Origin: Petropleomorpha daqingensis
GTDB lineage: Bacteria > Actinomycetota > Actinomycetes > Mycobacteriales > Geodermatophilaceae
Length of the DNA: 64,000 nt
Assembly: GCF_013408985.1 (NCBI RefSeq)
Contig: NZ_JACBZT010000001.1
Span: forward strand, 2,108,001 to 2,172,000
Direction: 5' to 3'
Shown here in pieces: positions 57,677-64,000 of the stretch; positions within the stretch are counted from its first letter, which is position 1, and each line of letters opens with the position of its first letter. Both the position numbers and the translations under genes were made by a program. The notes beneath the pieces were generated by a model. That model was not told where the DNA came from and ran no database searches. It was given only the letters and a program-made list of their open reading frames with translations.

Positions 57677-58381
57677 ATGACCATCGAGGTGGCCAAGGAT
57701 GCCCGCCTCGGCACCACCGGCCCGGTGACGGACGAGGCGCGACCCGGCTCGGTGCCTCGGCGCCGTGCGTTGTCACGGGCCCTCGACGTCGTCGTCGCGA
57801 CGGCGGTCCTCGTCGTGCTCAGCCCTCTCCTGGCCGCCGTCGCCCTGATCGTGCGCTGCACGTCACGGGGGCCGGCGCTGTTCCGTCAGGAGCGCCTGGG
57901 CCTGAGCCGGCGTCCTTTCGTCATGTACAAGTTCCGCACGATGCGCACCGGGTGCGACGACCGGGCACACCGCGAGTACGTCGCGGCGCTCCTGTCCGAA
58001 CCCGCTCTGGCCGGGCACGCCGGAGGCGTGTACAAGCTGGCCGACGACCCCCGGGTGACCCGACTGGGTCGCTGGCTCCGCGAGACCAGCATCGACGAAC
58101 TGCCGCAGCTGATCAACGTCCTCAAGGGCGAGATGGCGCTCGTCGGTCCGCGGCCCGTCCTCCCCTGGGAGGCGGAACTCTTCGGCCCTGAGCACGACGC
58201 ACGCTTCGACGTCCCGCCCGGGATCACGGGTCTGTGGCAGTGCAGCGGCCGCAACACGTTGACCATGAGCCAGGCCCTCGACCTCGACGTCGAATACGTG
58301 CGGCGGCGGAGCCTCCATCTGGACCTCGCCATCCTGCTGCGCACCGTCCCCTGCGTGCTGGGGAGAGTGGGCGTGCGGTGA
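57677..58381 (+). CDS. Bacterial sugar transferase (priming glycosyltransferase)
   Basis: This 234-residue enzyme transfers a sugar-1-phosphate to undecaprenyl phosphate. It has an N-terminal membrane helix (ALDVVVATAVLVVLSPLLA), LFRQERLGLSRRPFVMYKFRTM, LRETSIDELPQLINVLKGEMALVGPRP and DVPPGITGLWQCSGRN. It resembles the short PglC/WcaJ C-terminal type. Its GTGA stop overlaps the flippase start. It begins the assembly of the repeating unit. Confidence 0.94.
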   Translation: MTIEVAKDARLGTTGPVTDEARPGSVPRRRALSRALDVVVATAVLVVLSPLLAAVALIVRCTSRGPALFRQERLGLSRRPFVMYKFRTMRTGCDDRAHREYVAALLSEPALAGHAGGVYKLADDPRVTRLGRWLRETSIDELPQLINVLKGEMALVGPRPVLPWEAELFGPEHDARFDVPPGITGLWQCSGRNTLTMSQALDLDVEYVRRRSLHLDLAILLRTVPCVLGRVGVR

Positions 58382-60057
58382 CCGCGAGATCGGACGGGGC
58401 GGTCACCGCGGCCGGGATGGTCGACGGGGAGCACCCTGCGGTCTCGGCCGCGTCGGATTCGCTGCGGATCGCAGCCTGGACCTTGGTGAGCCGGCTCACC
58501 GGGGTCCTCCGCATCGCCGCCATCGGGGCCGTCCTCGGACCGACCCTGCTGGGCAACGCCTTCCAGTTCACGAATTCCCTGCCCAACCTCGTCTACTACG
58601 GCTTCCTGGCCGGCTCCCTGTTCTCCTCGCTCCTGGTCCCGACCCTGGTTCGCACGCTGGATGCGGGGGACCGCCTCGGTTCGGAGCGGATCGCGGGCGG
58701 CTTCCTCGGCGTGGCGCTCGGTGCCCTGACGCTGGCTGCCGGCGCAGCCATGGTGCTGGGCCCGCTCGCTCTCCGGGCCGGGGCGGTGGGCACCCAGGAC
58801 GCGGCTGCCCAGGCCGCCCAGGGGCGCGCGGCCCAGCTGCTCGTGCTCCTGCTCGCCCCTCAAGTGCTTCTCTACGCCGTCGTCGGCACCTCGGCTGCGG
58901 TCATGAACGCCCGCCGTCGGTTCGCGCTGGCAGCGGCGGCTCCTGCGCTGGAGAACCTCGGGGTCCTCGTCGTCCTCGGCGTGGCGGCGGCCCGCTACGG
59001 GACGTCGGCGGATGCGGCCGGTGCCCCGGTCGGCGAGCTGGTCCTCCTGGGCGCAGGGTCTACAGCCGCCGTCGCCGTGCACGCCGCGGTTCAGTGGTAC
59101 GGGGCTCGCCGCGCGGGCGTCACCCTGCTGCCCCGGGCCGGCTGGCGTGATCCCGACGTGCGGGCGCTGGTGCGCCGGGCCCTGCCCGCCCTCGCCCTCG
59201 CCGGCACCACGGCCTTGCAACCGCTCGTGCTGCTCGTCCTGGCCAACCGCGTGGCCGGCGGGGTCGTCGCCGTCCAGATGGGGTTGACCTTCTACACCCT
59301 GGTGGTCGCGCTGGGCATCACGCCTGTTGCGCTCTCGGTGCTGCCGAGGCTGTCGCGGATGCACGTCCACGGTGACCGGGAGGGGTTCGGCGAGACCCTG
59401 GCCAACGGCCTTGCGCTCGTCCTGTTCGTCACCGTGCCCGCCGCGGTCGGCTACGTGCTCGTCGCCCGGCCCCTCGGCGAGGTGATCGCCGTGGGGCGGA
59501 TGAGCTCGCACTCCGGCGCGTTGCTGATCGCCGTCACGATCGCCACGCTGGCACCGGGCCTCGTCGGGGACGGGGTGTTCAAGGTGCTGACCTACGCCTG
59601 CTACGCCCGGCAGGACATGCGGACCCCGGTCCGGGCCATGGGCGGCCAGGCCGTCGTGTTCCTCGTCCTGGCGGGTTGCTCGCTGCTGGTGCCCGTCGCG
59701 GCGGTGCCGCTGGTGCTCGGGATCGCCTGGTCGCTGGCGAACACGGTGGGCGCGTGGCGGTTGGCCGTGACGCAGGCTTCGGGGCTCCGCTCGCTGGAGA
59801 GACGGCTGGGGCCGGGTGTGGTCCGGGTGGTCGCAGGGGCCGCTCTGATGGCGGTCCCGGTGGCGCCCGTCGTCGTCCTCGTCCCGCGGGTGCTCGAGGG
59901 CCGGGCCGGCTGGCTGGTCGCCGGAGGGGCGGCCGTGGTGCTCGGTACCGCTGTATTCCTCCTCGTCCAGGCGTGGCTGCGCGCGCCGGAGCTGTCCTGG
60001 CTGACCCGCGGCCTGATCCGGCCCCGGCAGGCCCCGGCGAGGGGGGTGGAGGCGTGA
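58378..60057 (+). CDS. MurJ/Wzx-like lipid II or polysaccharide flippase
   Basis: This 559-residue polytopic membrane protein (about 14 segments) begins with the MVF-family segment LRIAAWTLVSRLTGVLRIAA. It has GNAFQFTNSLPNLVYYGFLA, VMNARRRFALAAAAPALENLG and GLTFYTLVVALGITPVALS. MurJ-type proteins move undecaprenyl-linked sugars across the membrane. Located after a priming transferase and before Wzy, this copy probably flips the polysaccharide repeat. GTG 58378 overlaps the previous stop. Confidence 0.9.
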   Translation: MTARSDGAVTAAGMVDGEHPAVSAASDSLRIAAWTLVSRLTGVLRIAAIGAVLGPTLLGNAFQFTNSLPNLVYYGFLAGSLFSSLLVPTLVRTLDAGDRLGSERIAGGFLGVALGALTLAAGAAMVLGPLALRAGAVGTQDAAAQAAQGRAAQLLVLLLAPQVLLYAVVGTSAAVMNARRRFALAAAAPALENLGVLVVLGVAAARYGTSADAAGAPVGELVLLGAGSTAAVAVHAAVQWYGARRAGVTLLPRAGWRDPDVRALVRRALPALALAGTTALQPLVLLVLANRVAGGVVAVQMGLTFYTLVVALGITPVALSVLPRLSRMHVHGDREGFGETLANGLALVLFVTVPAAVGYVLVARPLGEVIAVGRMSSHSGALLIAVTIATLAPGLVGDGVFKVLTYACYARQDMRTPVRAMGGQAVVFLVLAGCSLLVPVAAVPLVLGIAWSLANTVGAWRLAVTQASGLRSLERRLGPGVVRVVAGAALMAVPVAPVVVLVPRVLEGRAGWLVAGGAAVVLGTAVFLLVQAWLRAPELSWLTRGLIRPRQAPARGVEA

Positions 60058-61553
60058 GCACTCTGACCGTTCCCGCCCCCGCTTTCGGCATCCGGCCGCG
60101 GCGTCGGCGGTGGACGGGCCTCGAGCCGCTCGTCCTCGGCGGGGCCGTCCTCGCCGGAGGTCTGGCGGCCTACCGCCCGCTCCTGGCGGTCGCGGCGTGC
60201 GGGGCGCTGCTCCTGGCCGGGCTCGTGTGGCGCCGCCCGGCGGTCGCCGGTTACCTCCTCGTCGGCATCACCCCACTGGTCGCCGGCATCGACCGCGGGG
60301 TGGCCATCCCCTTCTTCCGGCCCAACGAGGCCCTCGAACTGCTGCTCGGAGCCACCCTGGCCCTGCGCTGGCTGTGCGGTCTGCGCCGGGGAGCGGTCAG
60401 GTTCCGGGGGCCCGGGCGGCTCGAGGTCGCCATCGTGGCGATGGCGGTCGCCAACTCCGTCGTCCTCCTGCTGGCCATGTCCGTGCGGGGCCAGGAGATC
60501 ACCGCCGACGACCTGCTCTACAGCCTCGTGCTCTGGAAGCTGCTCGCGCTGTACCTCATCGTCCGGGCCGCGGTCCGCACTGTCCCGGAGGTGCGCATCT
60601 GCCTGCTGGTGTCGGTCGCTGCGGCGTGCGTCGTGGCGGTCATCGGCATCCTGCAGGGCCTCGGGGTGCTGGGCGTCCGCACATTCCTCACGCACTACTA
60701 CTCCCAGTTCGGCGCGGTCACCCAGCTGACGTCGGTCCGTGGCTCGTCCACCCTGGGCCTGCCTGCGGCGACCGCCGACCTGATGATCCTCAACCTCGCG
60801 CTCCTCACCGCGCTGTGGCTGCGTGAGCGACGCCGCACCGCGCTGTTCTGCGCGGGCGTCGCCGTCCTGGTCTTGGGTTGCCTGGCCGCCGGGGAGTTCT
60901 CCAGCATGCTGGGCCTGGTCGTCGGGATGGGAGCGCTGGCGCTGGTCACCGGCTCGGCAGCGGTGCTGGGTTTCCTGGGGGTGCTCCTGGTCGCCGGCGC
61001 GGTCGTCGTCTGGCCCGTCATCTCCGTCCGGCTGGCGGGCTTCGGCCACGCCTCCGGCCTGCCACCGAGCTGGCTGGGCCGGCTGCACAACCTCACCACC
61101 TACTTCTGGCCGGAGCTGACTTCCCACTGGAACGTGCTGCTCGGGGTGCGCCCGGCAGCGCGGGTGCCGGTGCCCACGCAGCTGACCGGCTACGTCTGGA
61201 TCGAGAGCGGTTACCTCTGGCTGCTCTGGGGAGGCGGTCTGCCGCTGCTCGGGGCATTCCTCTTCTTCGTCCGGGTCGGCGCGTCTCGCGGCTGGCGCCT
61301 CGCCCGCACGCGCAGCGATGCCATGGGCGCGGCAGGGGTGGCGGTCTTCGTGGGCCTCGTGGTCATGGCGGTACTCATGGTCTTCGATCCGCACCTCACC
61401 TATCGCGGCTCCGCCGACGCGCTGTTCGCGCTCCTCGCGCTCACGGCGTGCGCCGACCGCGGCCGACCGTCGGCCATCCCGGGCAGATCGCCCGCGGCCG
61501 TGGTGGCCCCAGCTGCCGGAGGACGACTCCGAGCGGAAGAGACGAGGAGTTGA
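60054..61553 (+). CDS. O-antigen polymerase/ligase-like membrane protein (Wzy-like)
   Basis: This 499-residue protein has about 12 hydrophobic segments and a large extracytoplasmic loop after about residue 330 (LPPSWLGRLHNLTTYFWPE, then IESGYLWLLWGGGLPLLGA). The family is Wzy or O-antigen ligase. It overlaps the flippase by 4 bases. It would polymerise the repeat units flipped across the membrane. The sequence family is diverse, so polymerase versus ligase cannot be settled. Confidence 0.85.
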   Translation: MSTLTVPAPAFGIRPRRRRWTGLEPLVLGGAVLAGGLAAYRPLLAVAACGALLLAGLVWRRPAVAGYLLVGITPLVAGIDRGVAIPFFRPNEALELLLGATLALRWLCGLRRGAVRFRGPGRLEVAIVAMAVANSVVLLLAMSVRGQEITADDLLYSLVLWKLLALYLIVRAAVRTVPEVRICLLVSVAAACVVAVIGILQGLGVLGVRTFLTHYYSQFGAVTQLTSVRGSSTLGLPAATADLMILNLALLTALWLRERRRTALFCAGVAVLVLGCLAAGEFSSMLGLVVGMGALALVTGSAAVLGFLGVLLVAGAVVVWPVISVRLAGFGHASGLPPSWLGRLHNLTTYFWPELTSHWNVLLGVRPAARVPVPTQLTGYVWIESGYLWLLWGGGLPLLGAFLFFVRVGASRGWRLARTRSDAMGAAGVAVFVGLVVMAVLMVFDPHLTYRGSADALFALLALTACADRGRPSAIPGRSPAAVVAPAAGGRLRAEETRS

Positions 61554-61555
61554 CC

Positions 61556-62980
61556 GTGCACTTGGACAAGACGCCGGCGACGCGCGGTCTGCCCCGCGAG
61601 CGGCCGGTGCTGCTGGCATACCTCCGGTGGATCCTGCTCGTCACCCTCGTGGCGGTGGCCAGCGCCTGCGCGCTGTCCTGGGCCCTGCACCACCCGTCCT
61701 TCGAGTCGGAGATACGCGTCCTGGTCGAGCCGGCGGAGCCCCGAGTCGGAGCAGCCGTGGCGCCGGACATGGAGACCGAGCGGCAGGTCGCGATCTCGGG
61801 GGTGGTGACCGCGGCGGCGGCGCAACAGGTGGGCGTGTCCGCCACGTACCTCCAGGAGCACGCGTCGGTCACCGTGCCCGCGGCGAGCACGGTGCTGGTG
61901 ATCCAGTTCGACGACACCTCGGCGGCGTCCGCGCAGCGGTACGCCCAAGCCATCGCCGACGCCTACGTCGACTACCGCAAGGGGCAGGCGGCGACCCTCA
62001 GCGCAGCCTCCATGCCGACCGCCGCGACGACGCCGAACTATCCGGTGAACGGCGCCGCCGGTCTCGCGCTGGGGCTGATCGTCGGTGTGGGGAGCGCACT
62101 GCTCCGCGACCGGTCGGACGACCGTCTGCGAGGTCCGCGGGACTTCGTGGAGCGGACGGAGCTCCCGATCCTGGCCACCGTGCCGGTGCGCCGGCGCCGC
62201 TGGCGCCGGGCCTCGTTGCTGCCCGTCCTGCGCGATCCGAGCTCGACAGCGGGGGAGGCCTACCGGCAGGTGAGCGGAAAGGTCGAGCGGGCCGCGCGGC
62301 AGCGCCGCAAGCTGACGACGGTGACGCTCTTCACGAGTCCGTCCGCTTCGGACGGCGTCGCGCACGTCGCCGCGAACACCGCCATCGCGCTGGCCCAGTC
62401 CGGTCACCGGGTGGTGCTGGTCGAGTGCGACGTGCGGGTGCCCCGCCTCGCCGGGTTGTTCGACATCCCTTCCGGACCGGGGGTGGCCCGGGCGCTGGTC
62501 GGCCGGGTGCCGCTGAACCAGGCGCTGCAGGCGAGCGAGGTGGAGAACCTCTCCCTGCTGCCCGCCGGCAGCCCCGGTCCGCTCGGTCCGGGGGAGCTGT
62601 TCACCTTCGGCGCCGTGGGCCGGCTGCTCAGCGCGATCCCCGCGGACATCGACCACGTCGTCGTCCTGACACCACCGGTCCTGGACGCCGCGGAGACGGC
62701 CGTCGTCGCCGAGCACGCCCACCTGCTCGTGCTGGTGGCGGTGATCGGCGCGACCACCCGCCGCGACCTCGAAGGGGCCGCCGCCGAGCTCTCCGGAGGC
62801 CCCAGCTCGCTCTTCGGCGGTGTGCTGCTGAAGGCCGGGCGCGGCGGACGGGCTGCGCGGCGCAGCCAACCCCTGCCTGCTGAGTGGGACGACGACATGG
62901 GGCCGACTGCCCCTGAGGACGACGGCGTCGCCGAGGAGACGCCGGGCACCACAGCGATCGATCGGCGAGGGAGAGCCTGA
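61556..62980 (+). CDS. Wzz/BY-kinase-like chain-length protein, degenerate Walker A
   Basis: This 474-residue protein has an N-terminal Wzz-like region, with membrane helices at about 20-43 (YLRWILLVTLVAVASACALS) and near 165-180, and a cytosolic kinase-like domain. In BY-kinases the loop is GEGKS/T; here it is SASDGVAHVAANTAIALA with no Lys. The Walker A' segment is kept as VVLVECDVRVPRLAG with Asp. There is no tyrosine cluster at the end. It may regulate chain length without phosphorylation. GTG 61556 has GAGGAG 7 bases upstream. Confidence 0.88.
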   Translation: MHLDKTPATRGLPRERPVLLAYLRWILLVTLVAVASACALSWALHHPSFESEIRVLVEPAEPRVGAAVAPDMETERQVAISGVVTAAAAQQVGVSATYLQEHASVTVPAASTVLVIQFDDTSAASAQRYAQAIADAYVDYRKGQAATLSAASMPTAATTPNYPVNGAAGLALGLIVGVGSALLRDRSDDRLRGPRDFVERTELPILATVPVRRRRWRRASLLPVLRDPSSTAGEAYRQVSGKVERAARQRRKLTTVTLFTSPSASDGVAHVAANTAIALAQSGHRVVLVECDVRVPRLAGLFDIPSGPGVARALVGRVPLNQALQASEVENLSLLPAGSPGPLGPGELFTFGAVGRLLSAIPADIDHVVVLTPPVLDAAETAVVAEHAHLLVLVAVIGATTRRDLEGAAAELSGGPSSLFGGVLLKAGRGGRAARRSQPLPAEWDDDMGPTAPEDDGVAEETPGTTAIDRRGRA

Positions 62981-64000
62981 TGACGGACGTGGACATCGCG
63001 GTGCTGGGAGCCGGCCCGTACGGGCTGGCGACGACGGCGCACCTGCGGCGCGCGGGGGCGGACGTGCGGGTCATCGGTGATCCGATGTCGTTCTGGCGCA
63101 CGATGCCGGAGGGCATGGTGCTGCGTTCGAACTGGACCGCGACCTGCATCGGGGAGTACGAGGGGCCGCTGTCCCTGGACTCCTACATGGCAGCCACCGG
63201 CGCCCGGTTCGGCCGTCCCATCCCGTTGGACCGCTTCATCGACTACGGCGGCTGGGTGCAGCAGCAGGTGGCGCCGGACGTCGACGTCCGGCAGGTCGAG
63301 CTGGTGCAGCAGGGCACGGGCGGATTCCGCCTCGCGTTCGCGGACGGCGGCCGGCTGCACGCCCGGCGGGTCGTCGTGGCCGCCGGCATCGCCCCCTTCG
63401 CACACCGCCCGGCGTGGGCCGCCGGCCTGCCTGCCGAGTTGGTCTCGCACACGTCCGACCACCGCGACCTGTCCTGGTTCCGCGGCCGCCGCGTGCTCGT
63501 CGTGGGCGGCGGCCAGAGTGCCCTGGAGTCGGCGGCGCTGCTGCACGAGAACGGCGCCGAGGTCGAGGTCGCCGCCCGCAAGGACCACCTCACCTGGCTG
63601 CACGGCGGGAAGTACCACCGGATGCTGGGTCGCTGGGCCCCGCTGGTGTACGCCCCGACCGACGTCGGCCCGATGGGCCTGTCCCGGCTGGTGGCGCTGC
63701 CCGACCTCTTCCGTCGCCTGCCGCGCCCGGTGCAGGAGCCGCTCGCCCACCGGGCGATCCGACCGGCCGGGGCCGCCTGGCTTCAGCCGCGCCTGGTGGA
63801 CGTGCCCATCCGGCTGGACAGCACGGTGCGGGAGCTCGAGCCCGTGGGGAACCGGGTGCGGGTCCGGTGGTCCACCGGGGTGGGGCCGACCGTGGACCAC
63901 GTCGTCCTCGGTACCGGCTACCGGGTCGACGTCGCGCGCTACCCCTTCCTCGCGCCGCCGCTGGTCGATGCCCTGCAGCGGGTCGGCGGGTACCCGGTGC
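62980..64000 (+). CDS. FAD-dependent oxidoreductase (3' end outside window)
   Basis: The visible 340 residues begin with an FAD motif (VDIAVLGAGPYGLATTAHLR), then FWRTMPEGMVLRSNWTATCI. The NADPH motif VLVVGGGQSALESAALLHE lies at about residue 170, and VVLGTGYRVDVARYPFL follows near the end. The pattern resembles flavin monooxygenases or ornithine hydroxylases (NAD(P)-binding, single-component). The ATG shares its A with the TGA of the upstream gene, so it is the next gene in the polysaccharide operon, and it may oxidise a precursor. Confidence 0.85.
   Translation, partial: MTDVDIAVLGAGPYGLATTAHLRRAGADVRVIGDPMSFWRTMPEGMVLRSNWTATCIGEYEGPLSLDSYMAATGARFGRPIPLDRFIDYGGWVQQQVAPDVDVRQVELVQQGTGGFRLAFADGGRLHARRVVVAAGIAPFAHRPAWAAGLPAELVSHTSDHRDLSWFRGRRVLVVGGGQSALESAALLHENGAEVEVAARKDHLTWLHGGKYHRMLGRWAPLVYAPTDVGPMGLSRLVALPDLFRRLPRPVQEPLAHRAIRPAGAAWLQPRLVDVPIRLDSTVRELEPVGNRVRVRWSTGVGPTVDHVVLGTGYRVDVARYPFLAPPLVDALQRVGGYPV

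Overview
The window is very GC-rich (about 73 percent by eye), with frequent GTG starts, stop/start overlaps such as GTGA and ATGA, a mycobacterial-type MenB, Ser/Thr kinase and PP2C signalling genes, DUF2510 and DUF4190 proteins and NDMA-type alcohol dehydrogenase. This points to an actinobacterium. An in-frame TAG at the selenocysteine position of a formate dehydrogenase points more narrowly to the Geodermatophilaceae (Blastococcus or Geodermatophilus), where UAG-encoded selenocysteine has been reported. No rRNA, tRNA, IS element, phage or CRISPR array was seen.

Layout. 1-9.3 kb: the end of a two-component system, a RibD-type reductase, an SDR remnant, a MarR/ABC-2 drug-export operon, PPK2 polyphosphate kinase and a secreted alkaline phosphatase with a possible PHO box. 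9.6-18.5 kb: a secreted trypsin-like protease and ordinary housekeeping and metabolic genes (FAD reductase, CDF transporter, hydrolase, LOG, MaoC, NIPSNAP, Nudix, acetate permease, MenB). In this first 18 kb, related palindromes sit directly against gene 3' ends. 18.5-28.4 kb: TetR regulators, alcohol dehydrogenase, HAD phosphatase, a receptor Ser/Thr kinase with a lipoprotein beside it, and an MBL-DedA-membrane phosphatase operon. 28.4-31 kb: a membrane GGDEF protein with a worn-out EAL domain.

32.0-37.4 kb is the most striking segment: a three-gene formate dehydrogenase operon (catalytic subunit, four-cluster ferredoxin subunit, NrfD-type membrane subunit). The catalytic ORF is interrupted by TAG exactly at the active-site Sec/Cys codon. 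A SECIS-like hairpin with a GGUCU loop begins its loop 18 nt after that codon. TAG is also an ordinary stop for several other genes here, so decoding must depend on context. No sel genes or tRNA-Sec were found in the window.

37.5-46.2 kb: membrane-anchored proteins of unknown function, two LuxR-type HTH paralogues flanking a TetR gene with an 18-bp perfect palindrome, a secreted lysozyme-like protein and a PP2C phosphatase. 46.2-64 kb: an exopolysaccharide region with a 1411-residue secreted protein (three NodB-like modules and four near-identical PKD repeats), a sulfotransferase-like protein, ATP sulfurylase, GH5 glycosidase, Gfo/Idh dehydrogenase, priming glycosyltransferase, MurJ/Wzx-like flippase, Wzy/ligase-like protein, a Wzz/BY-kinase-like protein that lacks the Walker A lysine, and a flavoprotein cut by the window end. 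Together they look like a Wzx/Wzy-type surface polysaccharide system, possibly one whose product is sulfated.
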